17,323 bases of DNA from DASWVC01 sp036401335 (lineage in GTDB: Bacteria > Verrucomicrobiota > Verrucomicrobiia > Chthoniobacterales > JAFAMB01). The DNA lies in NCBI GenBank assembly GCA_036401335.1, contig DASWVC010000096.1:1-17323 (forward strand), given 5' to 3'. A program made the translations under genes and the position numbers. The notes beneath the pieces are model-generated. The model saw only the letters and a program-made list of their open reading frames with translations, had not been told where the DNA came from and did not search any database. Shown one piece after another: positions 5,320 through 12,680 of this stretch. Numbering within the stretch: the first letter of the stretch is position 1; each line of letters starts with the position of its first letter.

Positions 5320-7655
5320 AAATATCCCTTCGTTGGTTGAAAGAGTTTTTGCCGTTCACCGGTTCGGTCGAAGCATTGAGCGAGGCCATGACGGCGAGCG
5401 GGATGGAGATTGCGTCTATTGAGCACCGGGGCGGGCCGTTGGATCGCGTGGTCGTGGCGGCCATTGATTCGTTCGGACGCCATCCCAACGCGGATCGCCT
5501 GAGTGTTTGCCAGGTTAACGATGGCTCGGGAACACTGCGCCAGATTGTTTGCGGCGCGACCAATTTCAAGGCCGGCGACAAGGTGCCTTTGGCTTTGCCG
5601 GGAGCGGTGCTTCCAGGCGGCTTCAAGATCAAGGCCAGCAAGCTGCGCGGGGTTGAGTCGGACGGGATGCTTTGCAGTGCTAAGGAACTGAACCTGGCTG
5701 AAGACAGCGCCGGCCTGTTAATCCTGGAGCCGGACCAAACGGTGGGAGTACCCTTGAGCGAGCTTTTCCCCGCCGACGTCATTTTTGACCTGGAGCTGAC
5801 GCCCGATCGGCCGGACCTGCTGTCCTACATGGGAATTGCTCGTGAATTGGCCGCACTTCTCGCCCTCACGCCCAATCTGCCTACTCCGCGGGCAACGACC
5901 GACCGGGCAAGTGGACCGCAGTTGCAGACCAGCGAAGCTCAAGGCTGCCCGTACATCGTGTTCCAGCGATTGGAAAACGTGCACGTCGCTCCCAGTCCAC
6001 GCTGGATGCGTGAGCGCCTGGCCGCTTCCGGTCTGCGGCCGATCAATAACGTGGTGGATATCACGAACTACGTCATGCTTGAATCGGGTAAACCCATTCA
6101 CGCATACGACGCGGCCAGCGTACGCGGCGGCATCGACGTGCGGCGAGCCCGTCCTGGCGAAACGTTGCCGGCCTTGGATGGACGCACTTACGAACTGAAC
6201 GACCGGCACCTTGTCATCGCCGACGGAGCGGGCGTTCTCGGTTTGGCGGGCGTCATGGGCGGCGAAGCATCCGGGGTGCGTGAAGGCACGAGGGAAGTGT
6301 GGCTCGAAAGTGCGTACTTTGACCCGGGGTGGGTCCGCGAGGCAAGCCGCGGTTTGGGATTGCTTTCCGACGCCAGTTACCGGTTCGAGCGTGGGGTTGA
6401 TCCGCTTTCCGTGGACATAGCAGCCACCCGAGCCACCCAATTGATCCAGGAACTGGCAGGCGCCGAGCCGGTCGGCCCTTTGCTCACGGCGGGCCGCCTG
6501 CCGCCTCTGCCGGGCCCGATCCACCTGCGAGCCGCCCGTTGCACCCGGGTGCTGGGCCGCGAGGTCCCGGACTACACGGAACAGTTGCGCAGGATCGGGG
6601 TGAACCCGATAAAGGAAGGGTGGTGGCAGCCGCCAAGTTACCGTCCCGATCTCGTGCGCGAGGTTGATCTGATAGAAGAGGTTTGCCGCTTGTCCGGCGT
6701 CGATAAAATTGAGGGGCGCGTGGTGGCAAAAGCGACGGCGAGCTCTGCGGCCGACAAGGCGCATGACGCCGGCATGGGACTGCGGCGCCGCCTGGCGGCG
6801 CTCGGATTGGCTGAGGCGAGAAACTTGGCCTTGATCGACGAAGCTGCCCTGGGGGAAGTGTTGGGAGAGGGCGCTCCAAACGTGTGGCACCTCAGGAATC
6901 CGTTGGCTGGAGAACTCCGCGTCCTGCGACCCGCCTTGGTGCCTGGCCTTATTCAGGCCGCCGGCCGGAATTTTCAGCGTGGCAGTTCCGGGGTGGCGTT
7001 GTTCGAGATCGGCCGGGTGTTCCAGCGTGCCGAAACGGAAGAAACGACCTCGGTGGGAGTGGTGCTGGCGGGCGAACGTCAGCCTAAACGCTGGAACCAG
7101 GCAGCGTTCGTGTACGATTTTTTCGACCTCAAACGCGTTGTTCAAACCATCGCCGGCCAGGAAATTGAATTCGATCGGTGCGAACCGAATGCCGTTGCGG
7201 CGCTGCTCTGCCGGGTGCGCTCCCAAGACGGCACGGTGTTCGGGTGGGCAGGGCAGGTCAGGCCGTCGGTGGCTCGCAAATACGACGTCCGGGGTGCCTT
7301 GTTTGCGGCGGAGCTGCCTTTTCGGTGGTTCTCGCGACCGTTCCGGTACACCCCACTGGATCGCTTTCCGCCGGTTACGCGCGACGTGGCGTTTTTGGCG
7401 CCGCTTTCGCTCAAGTACGGAAGGGTTCAGGAAGTGCTGCGGGAGCTGCGTGAGCCGTTGCTGGTGCAGACGGAGCTATTCGACCTGTTTACCGACCCGA
7501 CCGGTGCGCGCATTCCACCCAATCAAAAATCCATCGCACTAAGTTTGACATACAGGGCATCCGACCGGACGTTAACGCAGGACGATGTAGCAGTGGCCCA
7601 CCAGCGGGTGAAGAAGGAATTGGTAACCCGTTTGGGTGTGACGCTGCGCGAATAG
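5316..7655 (+). CDS. pheT: Phenylalanine-tRNA ligase beta subunit
   Basis: The product is 779 residues, close to the 795 of E. coli PheT. Domains appear in the usual order. The N-terminal EMAP-type tRNA-binding domain contains HPNADRLSVCQV and the CGATNFKAGDKV segment (about residues 50-150). The B3/B4 editing domain lies at about 205-385, with PINNVVDITNYVMLESGKPIHAYD. The B5 domain and the inactive synthetase-like core follow. A C-terminal ferredoxin-fold anticodon-binding domain lies at about 680-779, with FPPVTRDVAFL and a closing TYRASDRTLTQDDV. PheT holds the tRNA and edits mischarged tyrosine. It is coupled to pheS by a 4-base overlap and ends the cluster. Confidence 0.97.
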   Translation: MKISLRWLKEFLPFTGSVEALSEAMTASGMEIASIEHRGGPLDRVVVAAIDSFGRHPNADRLSVCQVNDGSGTLRQIVCGATNFKAGDKVPLALPGAVLPGGFKIKASKLRGVESDGMLCSAKELNLAEDSAGLLILEPDQTVGVPLSELFPADVIFDLELTPDRPDLLSYMGIARELAALLALTPNLPTPRATTDRASGPQLQTSEAQGCPYIVFQRLENVHVAPSPRWMRERLAASGLRPINNVVDITNYVMLESGKPIHAYDAASVRGGIDVRRARPGETLPALDGRTYELNDRHLVIADGAGVLGLAGVMGGEASGVREGTREVWLESAYFDPGWVREASRGLGLLSDASYRFERGVDPLSVDIAATRATQLIQELAGAEPVGPLLTAGRLPPLPGPIHLRAARCTRVLGREVPDYTEQLRRIGVNPIKEGWWQPPSYRPDLVREVDLIEEVCRLSGVDKIEGRVVAKATASSAADKAHDAGMGLRRRLAALGLAEARNLALIDEAALGEVLGEGAPNVWHLRNPLAGELRVLRPALVPGLIQAAGRNFQRGSSGVALFEIGRVFQRAETEETTSVGVVLAGERQPKRWNQAAFVYDFFDLKRVVQTIAGQEIEFDRCEPNAVAALLCRVRSQDGTVFGWAGQVRPSVARKYDVRGALFAAELPFRWFSRPFRYTPLDRFPPVTRDVAFLAPLSLKYGRVQEVLRELREPLLVQTELFDLFTDPTGARIPPNQKSIALSLTYRASDRTLTQDDVAVAHQRVKKELVTRLGVTLRE

Positions 7656-7865
7656 TTTTGAATTTGTTGAATTTGCCCTGCGGTGTTCGGGATTCCAGGC
7701 ATATGCCCCAGACCCGATTATAATATCCCAGGAGGCTAGGCCGAGGACGGCCAATGACAGGCCTTGATTGGAAGTCAGAAGCGTCCCGGCGGTTATCCAC
7801 CCTTGGCTTAAGGGGAATGGGTGCTTCGCCTAAACGGCACTAGCGGGGCAAAACAACAGCTTGAT
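7656..7865. other. Non-coding convergent gap with promoter-like motif and tiny ORF
   Basis: This lies between pheT and the minus-strand permease. It holds a perfect TATAAT (7719-7724) without a convincing -35 box. A 29-codon plus-strand ORF (ATG 7754 to TAG 7841-7843) has GAGGA at 7743-7747, six bases before its ATG. Several short complementary arms are present, such as CCCTT/AAGGG around 7801-7815. I see no known RNA family. The tiny ORF could be chance. Confidence 0.25.
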
Positions 7866-7901
7866 GCACTCCCCGTGCCCTCTTGAGCACGCGGGAGGTG
7901 C
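7866..7901 (-). terminator. Stem-loop terminator of the permease gene
   Basis: GCAC, TCCC and CGTGC (7866-7878) pair with GCACG, GGGA and GTGC (7887-7901), giving about 13 base pairs with two single-base bulges around an 8-base loop. It lies immediately after the permease stop (7903-7905). On the minus strand it is followed, after about 12 bases, by a T-rich segment TGTTGTTTTG. It could also stop pheT transcription arriving from the other side. Confidence 0.5.
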
Positions 7902-7902
7902 G

Positions 7903-9732
7903 TTAAGCGTAGACCAGGAAATGGATTTCTTCCGGCAGCAGGTCGGAAATATTTCGAATGATGTTGCCCCGGAGGAGGTTGACAATCGCGCTGCGGTTCG
8001 GAGCGCCTACAATCAGGTAAGATGCGCCAATGGTGGCGGCGATGTCGACGATGGTATCGGCCGCCGAATCGCTCACCGCATAGCAGGGCAGCACCTTAAT
8101 GCCGTCAGACTTGCCATTGGCGTAGGCGAAAATCGCCCGTGCCTCCTCGTCTTCCGTCCATTTGCGCCGCCGGTCTTCCTGCACGAGCACAGGCTGCTCG
8201 CGGACAAAAAGAAGGTAAAGCGGACGGTCCGTGGTTTTGGCTTCCTCCAATGCAAAATCCAATGTCCGTCCGATGCCGCGCACGGCACAAAGCATGGGAG
8301 GGCCCGATGAATTGTTTGCAGCTGCCGCCAGCAACGGCGCGTGGACCAAATCCGTTTTTCTCTCCGCGTCGCTCGCTTTTGCTGCCGCGGCCCGCCTTTT
8401 CTCAGCGCGTTCCGCCGCCAGTCCATGAAGAATGAGACCGGCAGCGAGAATCACGGCGGTGAAAACCCGCGCATTGGGTTTATCGATGAAAAGCGAGACT
8501 TCAATTGCGCTCATGACCAGGAAGGTGCCGAACATGAGCGTGCGTTCCCAGCGTTCGAGATGAAGCCCTTTATCCGTGGACGTCGCCCCAAGATTCGTCG
8601 CGATGGCTCCGACCACGCCGACGGCATAAAGATCCGCCAGCCCGGAAACGTCTTTCACAACCACGACAAGAAGCGCCGGGACGGAGCTGGCAATGAGTAA
8701 ACCGAGGGTTGGCACCCCGAAATTGTTGAGTCTTTCGAAGCGGGCCGGCAATTCCCCGTCCCGAGACATCATGAAGAAAATCGCAATCAAACCGACGATG
8801 GCGGTATTAACGGCTGAAAGCAAAAGGACCCCAATAACAATCGAAACGCACCAGGCCGCGATCTGACCCACCACCGGGCCGAACAAGCCGCCGGCAAAAA
8901 CTTCGGCCATGTACCGGAGCATGTAGTCTCGCACCCCGGGATGGCCCGGCGCATCCACATCTCCATTGATGATCGTCAAGCCCCCGAGTGCCTGCATGGC
9001 CAACCCCAAAAGCGCGGTAAAGATGCACACTTCCAGCATCACATACAGAATGGCAGGGGTTGATGTCTTGACGACCGTCGGATGTTCGTCACTCGATCCC
9101 GGATCGAGTTTCATGATGCCGGTAGCATTCGCAACGGCTTCAACGCCGGAAAGTGCCAGCACGATCCCGACAAAGCCGTTCCAAATGTGGAGCGGGCTGC
9201 CGGCAAGCGGCCTGAGGTTGTGCATTGCTTGCCCCAGGTGAGGCAGACAAAGCAGGGCCAGCACGGTAATCACAATCACGGTCGGGACCGAGACCAGAAA
9301 AGCCAGGCCGCCAGAATGTTTCGGGCCAAAGTAGTTCAGCACGCCAATCGCTAAAATGGCTCCTCCCGCAAAAAGTTCAGGGTGACTGACGCCAAGGTAT
9401 TGAAATGCAGAAAGTGCGCTGATGGCAGCGGTAACAATGTAATCAGCAATCAGCAGAAAGGCCCCCACAATGGAAATGACCTCGGAGCGATGCCGTACGC
9501 TGGCGTAAACGCCGCCCCCTTCGGGGTAATGACGGCAGATGGCCATGTAGTTGACCCCCACCAGGGCCATTAGTAGGCACATGGCCAGGATCAACCAGAA
9601 TGAGCTGTACCCCGCCACGGCGAAGGCCAGGCCGATGACGTAAGCTTTGCTCGTCCCCCAGTCGCCATAAAGGATGGCGGCGGCGCGTGGCGTGTCTACA
9701 TTGCGGGGTCGCTTTGTCTTTCCGACGATCAT
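7903..9732 (-). CDS. APC-superfamily permease with C-terminal universal stress protein domain
   Basis: The product is 609 residues. About 12 hydrophobic segments span residues 20-440, with APC-type landmarks: GDWGTSKAYVIG (24-34), the glycine-rich YPEGGGVYA (69-77), GIVLALSGVEAVAN (189-202), and loops such as MSRDGELP (322-329). After a basic linker (441-465), residues about 479-609 form a UspA-like domain ending with VGAPNRSAIVNLLRGN (575-590), which corresponds to the nucleotide-binding G-x-x-x-R...G-N/S motif. Length and layout recall the potassium importer KimA and APC transporters with soluble Usp-like tails, but an amino acid substrate is equally possible. The start is ATG 9732, supported by AGGA four bases upstream. 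It lies 171 bases downstream of the HIT gene on the same strand, probably with its own promoter. Confidence 0.85.
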   Translation of the reverse strand: MIVGKTKRPRNVDTPRAAAILYGDWGTSKAYVIGLAFAVAGYSSFWLILAMCLLMALVGVNYMAICRHYPEGGGVYASVRHRSEVISIVGAFLLIADYIVTAAISALSAFQYLGVSHPELFAGGAILAIGVLNYFGPKHSGGLAFLVSVPTVIVITVLALLCLPHLGQAMHNLRPLAGSPLHIWNGFVGIVLALSGVEAVANATGIMKLDPGSSDEHPTVVKTSTPAILYVMLEVCIFTALLGLAMQALGGLTIINGDVDAPGHPGVRDYMLRYMAEVFAGGLFGPVVGQIAAWCVSIVIGVLLLSAVNTAIVGLIAIFFMMSRDGELPARFERLNNFGVPTLGLLIASSVPALLVVVVKDVSGLADLYAVGVVGAIATNLGATSTDKGLHLERWERTLMFGTFLVMSAIEVSLFIDKPNARVFTAVILAAGLILHGLAAERAEKRRAAAAKASDAERKTDLVHAPLLAAAANNSSGPPMLCAVRGIGRTLDFALEEAKTTDRPLYLLFVREQPVLVQEDRRRKWTEDEEARAIFAYANGKSDGIKVLPCYAVSDSAADTIVDIAATIGASYLIVGAPNRSAIVNLLRGNIIRNISDLLPEEIHFLVYA

Positions 9733-9834
9733 GGTTTCCTACGACGGTTCCGACCGCTTCCTTTTTCCCCTGGCCGGCAACGCTCTCTTTGCCCGAGTTA
9801 CGGCGACTCGATAAGCGAAGGCACTCAGCATGGC

Positions 9835-9843
9835 AAAAAAAAA
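9835..9843 (-). terminator. T9 tract downstream of the HIT gene
   Basis: On the minus strand a run of nine T follows the HIT stop by about 60 bases. It is preceded only by weak pairings (CTGC/GCAG, CTG-TTCCG-CAG). It may end the nrdR operon transcript, but the stem is poor. Confidence 0.3.
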
Positions 9844-9903
9844 CTGCGGAACAGCGTGAAAAGCCTCTGGCAGACGATTCTTAACGCCTTTGTAAGACGC
9901 CGC

Positions 9904-10242
9904 TTACCCGGGAGGCCACGCCAGCGGACGCCCGCCGAGAAGGTGCAGGTGCAGGTGAGGCACACTCTCGCCCGCGTGACGGCCATTATTCAGGACCAAG
10001 CGGTACCCGGAATCTGCAACGCCTAACGTTCCAGCCAGCCGTTGAGCGGTGAGCAGCAGTCGCCCGAGCAGGCCGGCGTCTTCTTCCGTCGCCTGCCCGA
10101 TGCGGGCGATGGCCCGTTTGGGCACGATCAGAACGTGCACCGGAGCCTGCGGGTGGAGGTCGTGAAAAGCAAAAAACTCCTCGTCTTCATAGGCGACGGT
10201 AGCAGGCAGTTCCCGGGCAATGAGGCGTTCGAAAAGCGTCAT
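9904..10242 (-). CDS. Histidine triad (HIT) family nucleotide hydrolase/transferase, HinT-like
   Basis: The product is 112 residues, typical of HinT. The active-site triad reads HLHLHLLGG, with histidines 96, 98 and 100, preceded by the conserved NNGRHAGESVP (85-95). The upstream strand HPQAPVHVLIVPKR (30-43) is also characteristic. HIT proteins of this branch cleave purine nucleoside phosphoramidates and acyl-adenylates in the cytoplasm. The ATG overlaps the stop of the ATP-cone-like gene (ATGA at 10239-10242), so it is the third gene of the nrdR operon and probably translated by coupling. The tail PLAWPPG is a little shorter than in many relatives. Confidence 0.93.
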   Translation of the reverse strand: MTLFERLIARELPATVAYEDEEFFAFHDLHPQAPVHVLIVPKRAIARIGQATEEDAGLLGRLLLTAQRLAGTLGVADSGYRLVLNNGRHAGESVPHLHLHLLGGRPLAWPPG

Positions 10243-10799
10243 TGTATGGTCAGCAATATGTTCGCCTCGATCTTGGCCGACTCAAGTTCGGCCCGCACGA
10301 AGGCAACAATCTCGTTACGCAGCCGGGAGCATTCTTGGCTCCATGTTTTTGAGGATTGCAACTGCCGCACGCAGGGACGCAGGCCGTACACCTGGAGGTT
10401 GGATGCTTGGTCGTTCAACGCAGGGCGGATCTTTTCACGGAGCAGTTGGAAAAATGCCAGTTCGTATCCGGGTCCGGCCTCCAGCGCCAGCTCCGTCAGG
10501 CTTAATTTAAAGGGAGGGTTCAGAGCGCGGAAATAAATCGAAACCTCCGAATAACCAATTGCCTGAAGGGCCGAGCGCACGGCTTCCTCAATCCCCTCCC
10601 GGGATATGACCGGCCGGTCGTAGCCAGAAGCGAGGTACCAAAGCAGGCTTTGCGCGACATGTTCAGCCAGCCACCAATGGGTGTAACCAGCCTGTTCGGC
10701 CGCGCGCCGCAGCGAGAACACCAGCCAGTCACGGCCCAAGACAGTCGTGTCTCCGTTGGCGTGTCGAACCAGCGGCAATGAGTTCTTGAAGGCGATCAC
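10239..10799 (-). CDS. Degenerate ATP-cone-like protein of unknown function, coupled to nrdR
   Basis: The product is 186 residues from a GTG start whose codon overlaps the nrdR stop (GTGA, 10796-10799). Residues about 8-92 line up with an ATP-cone. V-R-H-A-N-G-D (11-17) sits where NrdR has V-L-K-R-D-G-R. R-D-W-L-V-F-S-L-R-R-A (23-33) matches R-Q-K-L-L-S-G-I-V-K-A. ASGYDRPVIS (57-66) matches QGYDHEVPSS at almost the same offset. ISREGIEEAVRSALQAIGYSEV (65-86) has the pattern of the closing ATP-cone helices. The K-R-D nucleotide-binding residues are replaced by H-A-N, so binding may be lost or altered. Residues 93-186 match nothing I know and end in a helical, charged stretch. Homology is inferred by eye from pattern and spacing. 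It may be a partner or modulator of NrdR. Confidence 0.7.
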   Translation of the reverse strand: MIAFKNSLPLVRHANGDTTVLGRDWLVFSLRRAAEQAGYTHWWLAEHVAQSLLWYLASGYDRPVISREGIEEAVRSALQAIGYSEVSIYFRALNPPFKLSLTELALEAGPGYELAFFQLLREKIRPALNDQASNLQVYGLRPCVRQLQSSKTWSQECSRLRNEIVAFVRAELESAKIEANILLTIQ

Positions 10800-11287
10800 G
10801 GGACAAACAATTCCGGCTGTTGTGCACTGCGTTTTGTCTTCCGGCCGAGCGATTCAATTTCGTTGATGAATTCGCCGATGTCCTCAAACTGGCGGTACAC
10901 CGAGGCATAACGGATGTAGCTAACGGCATCCAGGGAGTGAAGCCGTTCCATGACACGGAGCCCGATGACGCTGCTGGGCACTTCGTGGTCATACCCCTGT
11001 TCGAGTTCCTGATAAATTTCCTCCGCGGTGCGCTCCAGCACTTCGTAAGCGACTGGTCGCTTTTCGCACGCCTTAACGATCCCGCTAAGCAGTTTCTGAC
11101 GGTCAAACGGCTCGTGACGCCCGTCCCGCTTTAACACGCGCAGATCGCGGCGTTCCACCTCTTCGTAGGTGGTAAAACGCTGCTGGCAGGCCAGGCATTC
11201 CCGGCGGCGGCGGATAGCGGCCCCCGCTTTTGCCGAGCGGGAGTCAATGACTTTATCCTCCAGATTGCCGCACTTTGGACAGCGCAT
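10796..11287 (-). CDS. nrdR: Transcriptional repressor NrdR
   Basis: From ATG 11287 the product is 163 residues with the canonical opening MRCPKCG. The zinc ribbon uses Cys3, Cys6, Cys31 and Cys34 (CLACQQRFTTYE). The basic segment IRRRRE at 25-30 is the DNA-binding part. An ATP-cone follows at about 49-139, with VLKRDGRHEPFDRQKL (51-66) and a closing YIRYASVYRQF. NrdR represses ribonucleotide reductase genes when dATP is bound, acting at NrdR boxes. The frame extends to an ATG at 11320, but that ATG lies inside the NrdR box and adds a non-conserved tail, so 11287 is chosen. No nrd reductase gene is in the window. It is first of a three-gene operon joined by 4-base overlaps. Confidence 0.95.
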   Translation of the reverse strand: MRCPKCGNLEDKVIDSRSAKAGAAIRRRRECLACQQRFTTYEEVERRDLRVLKRDGRHEPFDRQKLLSGIVKACEKRPVAYEVLERTAEEIYQELEQGYDHEVPSSVIGLRVMERLHSLDAVSYIRYASVYRQFEDIGEFINEIESLGRKTKRSAQQPELFVP

Positions 11288-11311
11288 GGGCGAGGAACGC
11301 GCAAGGCGTTC

Positions 11312-11327
11312 ACACAACATATAGTGT
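11312..11327 (-). promoter_or_regulatory. NrdR box in the nrdR promoter
   Basis: The plus strand reads ACACAACATATAGTGT. Against the consensus acaCwAtATaTwGtgt as I recall it, 15 of 16 positions fit; only position 7 (C for T) differs. It lies 24 bases upstream of the nrdR start. It overlaps a possible -10 (ACTATA on the minus strand, 11325-11320), which stands 18 bases from a weak -35 (TTGTAT, 11349-11344). Occupancy would block transcription, implying autorepression. NrdR boxes are usually paired about three helical turns apart; no second good copy is visible here. Confidence 0.75.
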
Positions 11328-11387
11328 GTGCCTTTATCGGCAAATACAAGAGCAGATTTGAGCGTTTGCGGGGAGGACCTTTGCCCG

Positions 11388-12593
11388 TTACCTTCTACCC
11401 ACCGGCACGCTGGCTGCCTCTACAGCCTTGTTTTCTTGCCGCAACGTCAGCGCGAGTGCGAATGCAAGCAGGAGAACCGCCGCCCCAGCCACGAAAGGAG
11501 TGTTGCCGTACTGCAAGTTGGGGCGGCCATGGTCTGTGACAAGCAGAAAACCTCCGAGGGCCGGTCCAAAAACCCGTCCAAGGCTGCCAGCCGACTGCAA
11601 GACCCCCAAAACCCGGCCTTGAACGTTGGCAGCGGCTCCTTTGGAGGCCATCGCATTGATGGTGGGAGTGGAAAGGCTGTTGCCGATGGCGAGCCCGACA
11701 CTAAAAAGCAGGAACAGGTGAAACGTCGTGGCCAGCGGCATCAATCCCATGCTGATTGCCATGACCATCAGGCCGACCACCGCTAAATTAAGGTCCCCGA
11801 AACGTTTGGACAAGCGTCCGATCCCGCCGCCCTGGATGAGCGCGCCCACAAGACCGATCATGACGAAGAGGTAGCTGATTTGACTCTGGTCCAGGCTGAA
11901 CCGGCGAACGCTTACCTGGGGATAAATCATCGTGACCACGGCAAATCCGGCAATGGCGATAAAATACGTGCCGGCGAGCGTGCCGAGCCGGCGTCCGCCT
12001 GAAGCGGACAAGATCGCCCGCAACCCGGCCCGGGTCCCTGTGCTGTGGCGTTCAGGTTCGGGAAGGAACGCCAGGACCGCTCCCGCATTAAGCAAAGCCA
12101 CGGTGGCAGCAAACCAGAACGGCGCGACCGGGGACACTTGGCTGAGCAGACCTCCCAACGCAGGCCCCAGGACAAACCCAATCCCGAACGCTGCGCCAAT
12201 GAGGCCGATGCGCCGGGAGCGTTGCTCCGGAGCGGTGATGTCGGCGATGTAGGCCGAGGCCGTGCCCACGCTTGCGCCGGAAATGCCGTCGACGATGCGG
12301 GCCAGGAACAACATCCAGAGGGCACCCGCATTGGCCATGATGACGTAGCCAACGGCGGAACCGAGCAAACTGCCGAGCAGCACCGGCCGGCGCCCAAACC
12401 GGTCTGACACCGCACCCAGGATCGGCGACGCAAGGAACTGCATGAAAGAATACGAAGCAAGCAGCAGCCCGATCTGCCATTCGTTTGCCCCAAAACGCTG
12501 AGCATAAAGCGGCAGGATCGGAATGATCATGCCAAACCCGATCAAATCGATAAAGACGATGCCCAAAATGATGGGAAGCGGTGATTTCTTCAT
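11388..12593 (-). CDS. MFS transporter, TetA/DHA1-like drug exporter
   Basis: The product is 401 residues with 12 predicted membrane helices. The opening FIDLIGFGMIIPILPLY (14-30) matches the TetA-type first helix. Major facilitator motif A is GAVSDRFGRRP (60-70), between helices 2 and 3. LARIVDGISGASVGTASAYIAD (97-118) carries the helix 4 Arg. The antiporter motif C appears as GFVLGPALGG (139-148). Such proteins exchange protons for drugs or metabolites across the inner membrane. Tet family resemblance does not by itself mean tetracycline resistance, and no TetR-type regulator is beside it. No Shine-Dalgarno site precedes ATG 12593. It lies 87 bases after the U32 peptidase gene and 100 bases before nrdR on the same strand. 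Confidence 0.88.
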   Translation of the reverse strand: MKKSPLPIILGIVFIDLIGFGMIIPILPLYAQRFGANEWQIGLLLASYSFMQFLASPILGAVSDRFGRRPVLLGSLLGSAVGYVIMANAGALWMLFLARIVDGISGASVGTASAYIADITAPEQRSRRIGLIGAAFGIGFVLGPALGGLLSQVSPVAPFWFAATVALLNAGAVLAFLPEPERHSTGTRAGLRAILSASGGRRLGTLAGTYFIAIAGFAVVTMIYPQVSVRRFSLDQSQISYLFVMIGLVGALIQGGGIGRLSKRFGDLNLAVVGLMVMAISMGLMPLATTFHLFLLFSVGLAIGNSLSTPTINAMASKGAAANVQGRVLGVLQSAGSLGRVFGPALGGFLLVTDHGRPNLQYGNTPFVAGAAVLLLAFALALTLRQENKAVEAASVPVGRR

Positions 12594-12680
12594 GCAAATA
12601 ACTGCGGAAGTAAGCGACGGGTTTGGGGCCTTTGCAACCTGACGCGGGCGGGCGTTCCACCCCGATGCGTGGAGCGGTTC

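Noticed and set aside
5718..7226. 502-codon minus-strand ORF
   Set aside because: It lies wholly inside pheT on the opposite strand; the text is Gln/His/Arg-rich with no domain. It is a typical shadow in GC-rich DNA.
11288..11320. Upstream start of nrdR at ATG 11320
   Set aside because: The codon lies inside the NrdR box, and the 11 extra residues precede the canonical MRCPKCG opening.
12594..12680. TCCAC/GTGGA pairing near 12655-12673 as a terminator of the U32 gene
   Set aside because: Only a 5-bp stem and no T-run, and it lies in a short gap within a same-strand gene series; not convincing.
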